A program made the translations under genes and the position numbers. A stretch of DNA of 64,000 nt. Origin: JBEIHX01 sp040381075. GTDB lineage: Bacteria > Pseudomonadota > Alphaproteobacteria > Caulobacterales > Aquidulcibacteraceae. Position 1 is the stretch's first letter; each line of letters starts with the position of its first letter. Location: the NCBI GenBank assembly GCA_040381075.1, contig JBEIHX010000008.1, positions 1 to 64,000 on the forward strand, given 5' to 3'. The notes below the pieces were generated by a model, which was not told the origin of the DNA, ran no database searches, and saw nothing but the letters and a program-made list of their open reading frames with translations. This document shows, piece after piece, positions 44,088 through 54,257 of the stretch.

Positions 44088-47000
44088 TCAGAACGCCTTT
44101 GAGACATTCATGAAGAAGGTGCGGCCACGGAACGCATCAAGCGGCGTCGCCAGCAGGTTGGAGCGACCGAAGCGGATCGCGCCGATACCGTTGGAGACAG
44201 CTGCCGGCTCTTCGTTGAAGATGTTCGAGACGCCAGCCGTCAAAGACCAGTCGTCGCCCCGATAACGGCCCGAGAGCGTGTGCAGGACGAGCAGCTCAGC
44301 CTCGGACTTCACATAGACGTTCGGACGCGTCGTGACGCCGGTGAACGTCGACGGACCGAGCGGACGGAAGCCCACGAGCGGCTCGTAGCGGGTGAAGCCG
44401 GTGAACACCCGACCGCCGAGATCCTCGGCGTCGGACGACTTGCCGATGTAGCGAGCCGTCCAGGTCAGGCTCCAATCCTTGCGTTCGAACTGCAGCTGCG
44501 CAGATCCAACGAAGTCCGGATCGCCCAGTTCGCCGTTGAACTCGTTCAGCACGCCGTCGAAGGTCTCGATCTCGTCTTCAAAGGTCCAGTTGTTCTGGCT
44601 GAAGAAGTTGACCGTCCCGAAGTCGAAATCACGCTCGTACTGCAGCGTGAGGTCGATGCCGCGGGTGCGCTGGCTGTTCAGGTTCCGGAACCCGTTGTCG
44701 ACGTTCGTGATGTTCAGGAACTGCGGCGAGGCCGAGTCACGCTGCCGGGTGAACTGGGAACAGAAACCGGCGGTCGGGTCGAAGGTCGGGTTGCTGTAGC
44801 ACTGGAACAGGATCGCTGCAGCGCCGGCCGTCGAAACCTGATCGTCGATCTGGATTTCAAAGTAGTCCAGACCGATTGACAGGTCCGTGAAGCTCGGCGT
44901 CCAGACGATGCCAATCGTCTTGGATGTCGAGTTCTCATCCCGCAGGGACCCGACGCCGCCGCCACGCCGCACCGGGATGGAGGACGTCTGACCGGCGTAG
45001 GTTTCCGGGATGCCGTCCGCAAGGCAGTTGCGGTTGACAAGCGGATTGGTCTGACGCGCGCCGGTGCTGATGCAGGGGTCGGCGCCGCCGCCCGTGAAGC
45101 CCAGCTGGTTGGCGAGGTAAAGCTCGTACAGCGCCGGCGTGCGGTACGCCGTGCCGTAGTTGAGCTTCACGCGGAAGTCCGAGTTGATCCGCCAGTCGAG
45201 ACCGGTCTTGAACACGTCGTTCGAGCCATAGGACTTATAGTCAAAGTAGCGCATCGACCCGTTGAACTGCAGCTTCTCGAACAGCGGAACATTCGCCAGG
45301 ATCGGAACCTGCAACTCGCCGAACACTTCGACGACAGAGTCGTTGCCCTTGGTGCGGCCCGCGGTAGTGCGGCCCCACTCATTGCCGACGATGGCGAACG
45401 GGCCCGGAATGTCGTCCAGGAGGTCGCGGCGGAACTCGAAGCCGAGCGCCGTCGCCACCGGGCCAGCCGGCAGCTCCATGACGTCGCCAGTGATCGAGCC
45501 GTTGATGAGCGTGCGCTCATAGGTCGTGTTGCCGACCTGCGGCAGGATCAGCCAGTTGCGCAGGTTTTCCGGAAGGTTGCCCGCCAGAATGTTCGCATCG
45601 GTCACGATGTTGATGCCGCTCGGGCAGCCTGCCGGCGTCGGCACCACCCGGCCGTTCGTCGACAGCGTCGTGGTCGTCGGGCAGGTCAGAACGCCGCCCA
45701 CAAGCGTCATCTGCGACAGCGCGTCGACCCGGTCCTGCGGGATCGCCTGGTTCTCATATGTGCCCTCGCTGCGCGAGCCGCTCATATAGAGTTCCCAGGC
45801 CCAGCCGTTGAGGAATGAGCTGGTGATGTCGCCGCGCAGGCCGAGCACGGCGTTGAAGTAGTCGACCTGCACGCCATCGCTGGACGGCACGGTGAAGATC
45901 GGACGCACCTGGGTGGTCGCCAGGGTCTGGGCCGGGTTCGGGTTCGGCACGATGCCGACGCCCGGCTGGATGATGTTGTTGAACGGCGTCGACCGGTAGA
46001 TGGTCGGAACCATCGGGTTTGCGGCCGACACGAACGGGAAGATCTGGCGCAGGCCGGTCAGCTGGGTTTCGCGGCTGGTATACAGCAGTTCGCCGAAGGC
46101 TTCCGCGTTGCCGAGGATGCCAAGGTCGTAGCTGAATGTGCCGAAGAAGCTGTAGTCATCCTGGACCGGCAGAACGGTCAGGTTGGCGTAGTTCGGGTCG
46201 TTCTGGTTCAGCCGGAAGCTTTGGAACGCCGGAACGATGTTCCAGTTCGTGATGCCCGGAATGCCGGTGACCGGCACCGCAGCTTCCGTAGACCCCGGAA
46301 TGATCGGCGTGGCCGTCCCCGGATTGGAGCTGCCGCGGAAGAGCTGCACCACGTTGGACAGGATGTTCAGGCAGAACGGCTTGCCGGTGCGCGGATCCGT
46401 GCTGTCGATGCGCTGCGTCTGGTCCTCGGTATAGAGGTAGTCCTCCACGCAGCTCGTGAACTCACGCTGGCCAAGGCGCAGGGCCTCCTGGCGGGAGTAC
46501 TCGAAGCTTGCCAGGACCTGGCCGCGCGAGAACGTTTTGCCGTAGGCGATCGACGCCGAATAGTCCTGACCGCCATCTTCCTGCGGGACGTTGGCGCTGA
46601 CATCGAGGTTGAGCCCGTCAAGGCCCTTGTCGGTGACGACGTTGACGACGCCCGCGACGGCGTCAGACCCGTAGACCGAGGACGCGCCGTCAAGCAGCAC
46701 TTCGAACCGGTCGATGATGTTGTCAGGCAGCACGTTGGCGTCGAACGGACCGGTCGTGCCCGTGACCCCGGACACGCCGACGCGACGGCCGTTCAGCAGG
46801 AACAGGGTGCGCTGGGCGCCAAGACCGCGCAGCGAGACCGTGTTCACGCCCGGACCGCCATCGACGAGGAAGCCCCGGAACAGCTGGTTGATCTGGGTGG
46901 AGCCGGCGGCGGCGGCGGCGCCCTGGAGGACCTGCGCCGAGGTTGCGAGGCCCTCGGCCGTGGCGCGCTCGCGGGTGATCACCTGGATGGGCGACGACGA

Positions 47001-47210
47001 GGTGAACTCATTTTGACGGATGCGCGACCCGGTCACGACAACTGTCTGATCCGAGGCATCTTCCTTCTGGGCTTCGCGCTCATCCGGGGCCGGGGCCGGA
47101 GCCGGCGCCGCAGCCGGGGCCTGCGCCCAGGCAGCGCCCGCGAAGGCCGCAAAAGCTGCGCCCGCGAGCAGTCCGAACTTTCGGGCGGTCTCCAATTTCT
47201 TCGTCGCCAT
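44088..47210 (-). CDS. TonB-dependent receptor (1040 residues)
   Basis: Signal peptide ends near AAWAQA, followed by an Ala/Pro run (APAAAPAPAPAP) that can reach towards TonB, then QTVVVTGSRI as TonB box. Plug domain about 60-190 with SLRGLGAQRTLFLLNGRRV and FEVLLDGASSVYGSDAVAGVVNVV; large barrel ending in Phe. This long type with TGSRI is the CirA/BtuB-like group common in oligotrophic alphaproteobacteria, often serving peptides or glycans. GAGGGGTG precedes ATG 47210. Divergent from the S9 peptidase gene. Confidence 0.94.
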   Translation of the reverse strand: MATKKLETARKFGLLAGAAFAAFAGAAWAQAPAAAPAPAPAPDEREAQKEDASDQTVVVTGSRIRQNEFTSSSPIQVITRERATAEGLATSAQVLQGAAAAAGSTQINQLFRGFLVDGGPGVNTVSLRGLGAQRTLFLLNGRRVGVSGVTGTTGPFDANVLPDNIIDRFEVLLDGASSVYGSDAVAGVVNVVTDKGLDGLNLDVSANVPQEDGGQDYSASIAYGKTFSRGQVLASFEYSRQEALRLGQREFTSCVEDYLYTEDQTQRIDSTDPRTGKPFCLNILSNVVQLFRGSSNPGTATPIIPGSTEAAVPVTGIPGITNWNIVPAFQSFRLNQNDPNYANLTVLPVQDDYSFFGTFSYDLGILGNAEAFGELLYTSRETQLTGLRQIFPFVSAANPMVPTIYRSTPFNNIIQPGVGIVPNPNPAQTLATTQVRPIFTVPSSDGVQVDYFNAVLGLRGDITSSFLNGWAWELYMSGSRSEGTYENQAIPQDRVDALSQMTLVGGVLTCPTTTTLSTNGRVVPTPAGCPSGINIVTDANILAGNLPENLRNWLILPQVGNTTYERTLINGSITGDVMELPAGPVATALGFEFRRDLLDDIPGPFAIVGNEWGRTTAGRTKGNDSVVEVFGELQVPILANVPLFEKLQFNGSMRYFDYKSYGSNDVFKTGLDWRINSDFRVKLNYGTAYRTPALYELYLANQLGFTGGGADPCISTGARQTNPLVNRNCLADGIPETYAGQTSSIPVRRGGGVGSLRDENSTSKTIGIVWTPSFTDLSIGLDYFEIQIDDQVSTAGAAAILFQCYSNPTFDPTAGFCSQFTRQRDSASPQFLNITNVDNGFRNLNSQRTRGIDLTLQYERDFDFGTVNFFSQNNWTFEDEIETFDGVLNEFNGELGDPDFVGSAQLQFERKDWSLTWTARYIGKSSDAEDLGGRVFTGFTRYEPLVGFRPLGPSTFTGVTTRPNVYVKSEAELLVLHTLSGRYRGDDWSLTAGVSNIFNEEPAAVSNGIGAIRFGRSNLLATPLDAFRGRTFFMNVSKAF

Positions 47211-47517
47211 GTTTCACCCCTCAACGTACGCCAAACCAGGACCAGCTTCGGTCACGATTTTGACATGACTGTGCGACGATCTGATATGGATCAACCGCCC
47301 GGTCGCCAAGTCCGTTGCGTCGCCGATGTGTGTTCTGTGTCGGTTGCGTGTCTGGAAGGCAACAGTAGCCGACAGATGCGGCGCGTGCTTCAAGAGGCGG
47401 CAGACGCCGGCGCGAAGATCTGGAATCACGCGACTGTGCGCCCGGCCGCCGCAACGGGACCTCCCGCAGGTCTCTCGGCGCCGGCATGATCTGACGGACC
47501 ACCTGAAGGAGTCGCCC
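47211..47517. other. Receptor / S9 peptidase divergent region
   Basis: About 300 bp shared upstream region. No palindrome or repeat strong enough to name was found. Confidence 0.5.
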
Positions 47518-49593
47518 GTGAGAAGTTTTGTTTCCGCCGCCGTGATGGCCGTCGCCTGCATCGCATCGGCCACGCCCCTGCTGACGCCGTCGCCGGCCTC
47601 AGCCCAGGCGACCGCCGCGCAGCGGCAGCCAATGCCCATCGACGTCATGGCCCGCAACCTGTCGTTCTGGAGCGTCAACATGACGCGCGACGGCAAGCAT
47701 ATCACCGCGCTCGCATCGGACGGAAAGGCGCCCTACGCGATCCATGTGTGGGACGCCAATGATCTGTCCAAGCCGCCCTTCGCGTTCGGCGGCGGCTCCA
47801 AGACCTCCGATTTCATTTCGCTGACGCCGATCGGCAACGACAAGCTGTTCCTGGTGTTTCGCGACATCTACGACGGGCCGTTCGGGATCGAAGCCGGCGG
47901 CGGCAAGGATTATGCGGTCAAGACCTATCTGACAGACCTGCGCGGCAGCTCGTTCACTGAGCCAGGCCGCCGCCAGGGCACTGCCCGCACCGCGTTCCAG
48001 GAGGCGGTGCGCTCCAGCGCTGCTTCGGGCGCCGTGAGCAATCTGCCGGCCGATCCGGAGCACGTCCTGCTCGACCGGTCAGAAAGCGACATCAACGAAA
48101 TCCTGAAGATGAACATCAAGACCGGGGCGATTGAGCGCATCTACCGCTATGCGGATGACGAGTTCGACGTCACGATCGACCCGCGCAATCTCCAGGTCTA
48201 TTCGCGGATCAAGTTCGACACGGGCCCCAACGGCGCGATTTTCCGCCGCGAGGGGCTGAACCCCCAGACAGGCGCCTGGGAGGAGCAGCCGAAACTTTCC
48301 TACACGGCGCGGTCCCGCATCACCGCGGACATCGCCGGACGCTTCCCCGATGGCAAGTGGATCGTGCTGACCAATCAGGGCGCCAACTTCGTCCAGGCGC
48401 GGACCTATGACCCGGTCACAAAGGAGTTTGAGCCGGAGGTGCTCTTCGCGCATCCCAAATATGATGTGACCAGCGTCATCTTTGGGCAGACAGAGCGTGA
48501 CGCCGGGCAGGTGCTTGGGTTCGCGGTTGGAGGCCCAACCACGGAGTACTACTGGGTCGACCCCGAGATGAAGGCGGTATTCGACGGCCTCAAGAAGGTC
48601 TTTCCGGGGCAGGTTGTTGCGCCGGTCCGCTATACGCTCGATCGCAACCGCATCCTGATCAATGTGTCCTCGTCCAATACCCCGGACACCTACTACATCC
48701 TCGACAACAAGAAGGACCTGCGCCTTATCGGCAACATCCTGCAGTCGGCTGGGTACGACTGGTCGAAGCTTCGTCCGGCGCAGTGGGTCACCTACACGGC
48801 CCGCGATGGGCTGGAGATCCCCGGTGTTCTGACCCTGCCGGCGGGCTGGACCCCGGCGCAGGGACGCATCCCGGCGGTGATCCTGCCGCATGGCGGCCCC
48901 TGGGCGCGCGACAGCGCGGACTTTGACCTGTCCGGCTGGCCGCAATTCCTGGCGTCGCGCGGCTACGCCGTTCTGCAGCCGCAATACCGCGGCTCGGCTG
49001 GACTGGGCGACAAGCTCTGGAAGGCGGGTGACGAGCAGTGGGGCAAGGCCATGCAGGACGACAAGGACGACGGGGCCAAATGGCTGGTCGCCCAGGGCAT
49101 CGCCGACCCCAGCCGGATGGCGATGTTCGGCTATTCCTACGGCGGCTACGCAGCTTTCGCCGCCTCCATCCGTCCCAATGGCCTCTATCGCTGCGCCATC
49201 GCCGGTGCGGGCGTGTCGGACCTCGGGCGCATCCAGACGCTGTTCGGACGCAACCGACTGCAGCGTCAGGTCCAGGGCTGGACAGTGAAGGGTCTGGACC
49301 CGATCAAGGAAGTCGCCAATCAGCAGATCCCGCTGCTGATCTATCATGGCGACCGTGACGGGCGCGTGCCGCTGTTCCACGCCACGGATTACTATGCCGC
49401 CGCCAAGGCGCTGGGTAAGGATGTGCAGTATGTCGAGATCAAGGACATGCTGCATTCGCTGCTGTGGCGGCCGGAGTGGCACCGCCAGTCCCTGACCGCG
49501 ATCGAGTCCTATCTTGCCGGGCCGAAGTGCTTCGGGGGGACCGGGCAATCAACGAGTGCTGGCGTGCCAGCCGCCGCGGCGTCCGGCCGCTGA
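47518..49593 (+). CDS. S9 family prolyl-oligopeptidase-like peptidase
   Basis: A 691-residue exported serine peptidase. Signal peptide MRSFVSAAVMAVACIASA to ASAQA, then a beta-propeller of about 390 residues, then the alpha/beta hydrolase domain: nucleophile GYSYGG with Ser540, acidic residue in HGDRDGRVP and His in DMLHSLLWRPEWH. It probably trims oligopeptides in the periplasm. GTG start with AAGGAG 7 bases upstream. Divergent from a large TonB receptor, which suggests that receptor and peptidase handle the same substrates (inference). Confidence 0.92.
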   Translation: MRSFVSAAVMAVACIASATPLLTPSPASAQATAAQRQPMPIDVMARNLSFWSVNMTRDGKHITALASDGKAPYAIHVWDANDLSKPPFAFGGGSKTSDFISLTPIGNDKLFLVFRDIYDGPFGIEAGGGKDYAVKTYLTDLRGSSFTEPGRRQGTARTAFQEAVRSSAASGAVSNLPADPEHVLLDRSESDINEILKMNIKTGAIERIYRYADDEFDVTIDPRNLQVYSRIKFDTGPNGAIFRREGLNPQTGAWEEQPKLSYTARSRITADIAGRFPDGKWIVLTNQGANFVQARTYDPVTKEFEPEVLFAHPKYDVTSVIFGQTERDAGQVLGFAVGGPTTEYYWVDPEMKAVFDGLKKVFPGQVVAPVRYTLDRNRILINVSSSNTPDTYYILDNKKDLRLIGNILQSAGYDWSKLRPAQWVTYTARDGLEIPGVLTLPAGWTPAQGRIPAVILPHGGPWARDSADFDLSGWPQFLASRGYAVLQPQYRGSAGLGDKLWKAGDEQWGKAMQDDKDDGAKWLVAQGIADPSRMAMFGYSYGGYAAFAASIRPNGLYRCAIAGAGVSDLGRIQTLFGRNRLQRQVQGWTVKGLDPIKEVANQQIPLLIYHGDRDGRVPLFHATDYYAAAKALGKDVQYVEIKDMLHSLLWRPEWHRQSLTAIESYLAGPKCFGGTGQSTSAGVPAAAASGR

Positions 49594-49617
49594 CCCCCAA
49601 CAGGCGCGATGATTGGA

Positions 49618-49648
49618 GGGGGCGGATCGCAAGGTCCGCCCCCTTTTT
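49618..49648 (+). terminator. Rho-independent terminator of S9 peptidase
   Basis: Perfect 9-bp stem GGGGGCGGA/TCCGCCCCC (49618-49626, 49635-49643) with an 8-base loop followed by TTTTT. Confidence 0.9.
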
Positions 49649-49755
49649 CGTAGCCCGCGCCATCAGGGACCGGCGCCGGACAACGCAGGTCGCGCGTCCC
49701 GCGCATGGCGCGGCGGGGCCTGCCGGCGGGGGACCATGTCCTGAAGCGGCGACGC

Positions 49756-51000
49756 CTATTGGAACCGGAAACTGCGCGCCGCATTGGTGAGCGCGCGCAC
49801 GTGATCGCGCTCATCCGTGCTGAGCAGCGGATTCCAGACGTCGAAAATGAGCACGACGCGCAGCTCATCGCTGTCGTTGCGCGCCGTGTGCTCAAGCGTG
49901 TCGTCGAAGATCAGCACCTTGCCGACGTCCCAGCGACGTTCTTCAAAGCCGACCCGGTAAAGGCACTTGTCCGGCACGATGAGGGGGAGGTGCACGACCA
50001 GCCGCGCATTGGTTTCGCCATGGTGAGGCGGGATCTCGGTGTGTGGCGCCAGGCTTGAGAACATGGCGTTCGGGCACAGGCCGCCGATGTCCGCCATGTC
50101 CACCTCGCTGAGCGCACTGGCCGTCACCGGGCAGCGCGCGAGATGTTCGCTGACTGGCGTTCCACTGCGATAGAGATGGTAAGTGCTCCACCTCAGGGAA
50201 TGGTTCAGGTCCTTCCACTGATTGACGGGTTCGCCCGGCTTGTAGGCGATGTAGGGCTCGAACTCCGCCTTCTGGCCTTCCAGCGCTGCAAGGAGCTCCG
50301 CCCGGATGGCGTCTGTCCGCGCTTCGAGGCTCTCGACCCAGGGAAACTGATCCCGCTCAAAAAACGGGATCGCCGGCAGGCGGGGCACGGTCAGCTGGTT
50401 GCAGTCGGCGTGATAGGGGCGCGTGCGGCCGGCCATGATGGCGGCGGCCTCCCGCCAGCGACCCTGCACGCCCGACGCGCCCAGCGCCTGGACAAGGTGC
50501 GCCTCGAAGGCCTGCGAAAACTCCGCCACGTCGCGCGCTGCAGCGGCGAGCCGTGAGGCGTAAAGGGGGGGCCAGCGGGGCGCCGGCGGCGCCACAGTCA
50601 GCGTGTTGCGAAAATCCGCGACAGCGAGGCTCCTGCGGCCGGCGCGCCGATGGGCCTCGCCGCGCATCAGCAGCGCAGGCCAGCAATAGGGATCGATTGC
50701 GAGGGCGACGGCGACCGACTCGGCTTCGCCCTCAAGGCTGTTGGCGTCGCGATGCACCTCAGCGAGCATCAGAGGAATGGTGGCGTCCTGCGGCGCGGCC
50801 TGATGGGCCGCCACGAGATAGTCCGCTGCGCCCATCAGATCGCCCCGCTGACGGGCGACGATCGCAAGACCGCGCAAACCTTCGGGATGACGCGGGTCAA
50901 GGCGGTGGAGGTCTGCCCACAGGGTCTGCGCGCGTGCGAAATCGCCGCGCAGGGCTGCATCGTTCGCCGCCGCCGCCAGGGACTGCACATCTACGGCCAT
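49756..51000 (-). CDS. TPR and aspartyl/asparaginyl beta-hydroxylase
   Basis: A 414-residue cytoplasmic protein. Residues 1-140 are helical repeats of TPR type (QTLWADLHRLDPRHPEGL and following). The C-terminal ~200 residues are an Asp/Asn beta-hydroxylase 2-oxoglutarate/Fe(II) domain: iron/2OG region HTEIPPHHGETNARLVVH and the second His in FDDTLEHTARN, with the 2OG-binding Arg in DELRVVLIFDVW. It would hydroxylate Asp or Asn in a protein or peptide. No signal peptide. It ends 160 bp after the convergent S9 gene and follows the next receptor beyond that receptor's terminator. Confidence 0.87.
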   Translation of the reverse strand: MAVDVQSLAAAANDAALRGDFARAQTLWADLHRLDPRHPEGLRGLAIVARQRGDLMGAADYLVAAHQAAPQDATIPLMLAEVHRDANSLEGEAESVAVALAIDPYCWPALLMRGEAHRRAGRRSLAVADFRNTLTVAPPAPRWPPLYASRLAAAARDVAEFSQAFEAHLVQALGASGVQGRWREAAAIMAGRTRPYHADCNQLTVPRLPAIPFFERDQFPWVESLEARTDAIRAELLAALEGQKAEFEPYIAYKPGEPVNQWKDLNHSLRWSTYHLYRSGTPVSEHLARCPVTASALSEVDMADIGGLCPNAMFSSLAPHTEIPPHHGETNARLVVHLPLIVPDKCLYRVGFEERRWDVGKVLIFDDTLEHTARNDSDELRVVLIFDVWNPLLSTDERDHVRALTNAARSFRFQ

Positions 51001-51125
51001 CGTGATCTCACCGTCCTTTGATGGCTGCGCCAAGACGTCCGGGGTCACAGTTTGACGTTGACTGACCGCGCCGGCTTGCGCCGCAGCCGCCGCTACCCTG
51101 CTGAGGACCCTGAGTTTGCACACGA

Positions 51126-51168
51126 AACGAAGAAATAGAAACGGCGGGCCGCTTGCGCGACCCGCCGT
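51126..51168 (-). terminator. Terminator of second large receptor
   Basis: Hairpin ACGGCGGGCC/GACCCGCCGT around 51141-51168 with one mismatch; on the minus strand a T-rich run (TTTCTATTTCTTCG) follows. Confidence 0.75.
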
Positions 51169-51197
51169 TGAATGATCCGTCCCGACGGACGCCGAGC

Positions 51198-54100
51198 CTA
51201 GAACTTCAGGTTCAGGCCGACGGTGTAGACACGACCCAGCGAGTCGTAGTTCTGCGGGAAGGTGTTGCCGCCGTTGGAAGAGGTCGTGGCGATGTCGCCA
51301 CCGACGATTGGCGGATCTTCTTCCAGAGCGTTGTTGACCGTGAAGGCAACCGAGAGGTTGTCGTTCACCGTGTAATCCGCCGACAGATCGATGTAGTTGT
51401 AGGCGTCGATCGTGCGGAAAGCCGGGAAGGTCGATGCAGACTGCGCAGCCTCGACAGCCGCCGAGTCCTGATGGCGCCACAGGTACGACATCCGCAGGTC
51501 ACCCAGTTCCCAGGTGGTGCGCTGCGTATGGCGATACTTGTGGGTTGGGTTGCCGCAGGTGTTGCCGTAGAAGCCGAGGCAATCGATCACCGGAGACACC
51601 AGCGACGACTGGGACTCGTTCTTCGAGTACAGGTTGCCGTTGTAGGAGATGTTGAGCGATCCCCAGCCTTCCGGCAGGTCCAGACCGAAGTTCACGCCGA
51701 GCTCGAAGCCCGAAGCCTGGGCGTACTCAAGGTTCTGCGTGAACGTCTCGATGCCTGACGCCTGCTCGACAAGCGTGCCGTTCAGACGACGGACCTGCGA
51801 GCAGAACGAGGTGATGCCCTGCTCGTAGCAGAGATTCAGCACCTCCTGAGCCGAAAGCTCGCCGATGTAACCGTCGATCTTGATGTCATAGTAATCGAGT
51901 GTCAGGACCGGGTTCTTCACGAACGGCAGGAACGATGGCGTCAGAACGAGACCGACGGTCGTGGTGTCAGCATCTTCCGGCTTCGGCAGACGGCTAAGGT
52001 TCGTGCCAGAGAATGTGTTGATCTGCCCGGCTTCGATGTTCGGGGTGACCCACACCTGGGACGAAGTCTGACCTGTGGCCTGGCACAGTGCCCGCAGTGC
52101 GGTCGTCTGCAGCGCGGTCGGCTGAGCCACCGAGCAGGGATCGCGAACCGCGTTGTCCAGACCAGAGGTCAGTGGCGCAGCAAGTTCACCGACATTCGGC
52201 GCGCGAACGGCTTTCTGCTGCATCGCGCGGAACCGCAGGGTATCGTTCAGCTGCCACGTCAGGCCCGCCTTCCATGTGCGGTTGACGCCAGACGGATCGT
52301 AATCCGCGTAGCGATAGCCGAGTTCCAGATCCAGGGACTGAACCAGCGGCTTGTCGGACGCCAGCGGCATGATGACTTCGCCGAAGTACTCCTTCGCCGA
52401 GAAGCCGCCCACGATCGGGAGGGTGTTGCCGCCCGCGCCGCCAAGGCAGCTCGAAGGAGCCAGCTTGAGGCACTCGTCCGGCGTCGTCGCCCCGGTCTCC
52501 TCACGGTATTCCGCGCCGAGGGCCATCGACAGACCGGTATCGGCAAACGGGCTCTTCAGTTGGTCAACCGTTCCCGAGATCGTCGCGAGACCGATCGTCT
52601 GCGTGTAGTCCTGCTTTTCAAGACCAACCGCAGAGCTGTAGCCAGCCATGGCCGGCGTGATCGAGCCGGCTGGCCCGAACAGATTGATAGGCACGCAGGT
52701 GGCCGTCTGGGCGCCGCCGGCTGAACCGCCGACCGGCCCGTTTGTGGGGGCCGTGCAGGAGGTGGCCGACACAGTGTTGAGCGCGCCCTTCAGGTTTTCA
52801 ATATTGGTGTAACCCGCGGCCACATTGGTGCGATCAGACTCGCCGTGGGACAGGGACACGTCCCAGTTCCAGGCCTCGTTGATCGACCCGCGCAGACCAA
52901 GGATCGCCTGGAATGCATTGTTGTCGTAGGTCGACGACCGTTCCCCGAATTCGATGGTCCGGCGGCCCAGGGTCACCGACACGGTGTCCGCCGCGTCGAC
53001 CACGCCGTTGCTGTTGTTGTCGTACCAGGCGCCTGCGGTCGGGTTGGACGACCTCGCCGTCAGAACGGTCGGGGTCGTGGCGCCCGGCGCCCGGCCTGCC
53101 GTGAAGCGCGCGATCAGTTCATTGCGCGCCGCGGCGGACAGGAACGGGTTGGACAGCGGCAGAAGCACCCGGGTGCCGGCGAAGATGCCGGAAGGAGCGA
53201 TCTGCTGGCGGACGTTCACCGCTGCGAACTGGAAGCGGCCATAGGCTTCAACGCTGTCGTTGATGGCGTAGTGGCCCCAGGCCATGCCGCCATACCGCTC
53301 CTGCGGGGTCTGGTAGTAGTTATAGGGGTTGAAGTTGAACTGGTTGCAGAACGGGCCGAGCGTTCCGTCGTCCCGGATCTGGAGGCCCTGGGTGCCGGTG
53401 CCAACCCCGGTGTTGCCGGGAATCGAGCTGATCCGGGTTGGAACGGTGGTTCCCGAACCGCCGAAGGTGGTGGGAACTGTGTTCTCGCCGGAGCAGTTGG
53501 TCGGCTCAGCGGCGCCGGTGATGCCAAGGCCCGCGCCCGAACTGGACGACACGCCCACGCGCCCGTAGTCGCGAGCCCCGAACTGCACGCCCTCGCGCTT
53601 GGTGTAGTTCAACGCCAGAGCCACGTTGCCGCGGCCATCGGCGAGATTCGCCCCGAGCAGCGCCGTGTGGTTGAAGATCTCGCCATCATTGGCGCCCGAC
53701 ACGGTGTACTCGTTGTCGAGTTCGACGCCTTCAAAGTCGCGGCGCAGCACAAAGTTGATGGCCCCGGAGATGGCGTCCGAGCCGTACACAGCCGAGGCGC
53801 CGCCGGTGATGATGTCCATCCGCTCAAGGGCGCCGACCGGGATGATCGAGACGTCGACCCGACCAGCAATGTTGTACGGCGTGGCGCGCTTGCCGTCGAT
53901 CAGGATCAGGTTGCGCTGAGAGCCCAGGCCGCGCAGGTTGATCGTGGATGCGCCTGCCGTGCCGTTGTTCACGTTGGCGCCGTCGCCCGGAACCGTGATC
54001 GGCAGGTTGCGCATCAGCTTTTCGACTTCAGACGATTGCTGCAGGCCGATTTCTTCGATGCCGACAGAGGTGATCGGGCTCGCCGACTCAAGACCGGGCT

Positions 54101-54257
54101 GCTGGATCAGCGTACCGGTCACGATCACCACCTGGTCGTCATCCGCCGTCGTCGACTGCGCTTGCTGCGCATGGGCCGGGGCAATGGTCACAACGCCGGC
54201 TGCAAGGCCAGCGATCATAGACGAGGCCAGCAGGCGCTCGCGCATCAGTTTTGTCAC
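51198..54257 (-). CDS. TonB-dependent receptor (1019 residues)
   Basis: Signal peptide MTKLMRERLLASSMIAGLAA to APAHAQ, TonB box QVVIVTGTLI, plug with INLRGLGSQRNLILIDGKRA and DIITGGASAVYGSDAISGAINFVL, and a large barrel closing with LNLKF. Same subtype as the receptor 4 kb away but only partly similar. GTG start at 54257 has GGAGG 6 bases upstream; an internal ATG at 54245 is alternative. Neighbours are the TPR hydroxylase downstream and an OppA-like binding protein upstream on the same strand. Peptide uptake is inferred from context only. Confidence 0.93.
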   Translation of the reverse strand: MTKLMRERLLASSMIAGLAAGVVTIAPAHAQQAQSTTADDDQVVIVTGTLIQQPGLESASPITSVGIEEIGLQQSSEVEKLMRNLPITVPGDGANVNNGTAGASTINLRGLGSQRNLILIDGKRATPYNIAGRVDVSIIPVGALERMDIITGGASAVYGSDAISGAINFVLRRDFEGVELDNEYTVSGANDGEIFNHTALLGANLADGRGNVALALNYTKREGVQFGARDYGRVGVSSSSGAGLGITGAAEPTNCSGENTVPTTFGGSGTTVPTRISSIPGNTGVGTGTQGLQIRDDGTLGPFCNQFNFNPYNYYQTPQERYGGMAWGHYAINDSVEAYGRFQFAAVNVRQQIAPSGIFAGTRVLLPLSNPFLSAAARNELIARFTAGRAPGATTPTVLTARSSNPTAGAWYDNNSNGVVDAADTVSVTLGRRTIEFGERSSTYDNNAFQAILGLRGSINEAWNWDVSLSHGESDRTNVAAGYTNIENLKGALNTVSATSCTAPTNGPVGGSAGGAQTATCVPINLFGPAGSITPAMAGYSSAVGLEKQDYTQTIGLATISGTVDQLKSPFADTGLSMALGAEYREETGATTPDECLKLAPSSCLGGAGGNTLPIVGGFSAKEYFGEVIMPLASDKPLVQSLDLELGYRYADYDPSGVNRTWKAGLTWQLNDTLRFRAMQQKAVRAPNVGELAAPLTSGLDNAVRDPCSVAQPTALQTTALRALCQATGQTSSQVWVTPNIEAGQINTFSGTNLSRLPKPEDADTTTVGLVLTPSFLPFVKNPVLTLDYYDIKIDGYIGELSAQEVLNLCYEQGITSFCSQVRRLNGTLVEQASGIETFTQNLEYAQASGFELGVNFGLDLPEGWGSLNISYNGNLYSKNESQSSLVSPVIDCLGFYGNTCGNPTHKYRHTQRTTWELGDLRMSYLWRHQDSAAVEAAQSASTFPAFRTIDAYNYIDLSADYTVNDNLSVAFTVNNALEEDPPIVGGDIATTSSNGGNTFPQNYDSLGRVYTVGLNLKF

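Noticed and set aside
48079..49548. Antisense frame under the S9 peptidase
   Set aside because: Shadow of a well-supported peptidase gene.
47518..49593. Lasso-peptide isopeptidase beside a TonB receptor
   Set aside because: S9-type isopeptidases do pair with receptors in lasso-peptide loci, but no precursor, B or C protein genes are here, so a general peptidase is the safer call.
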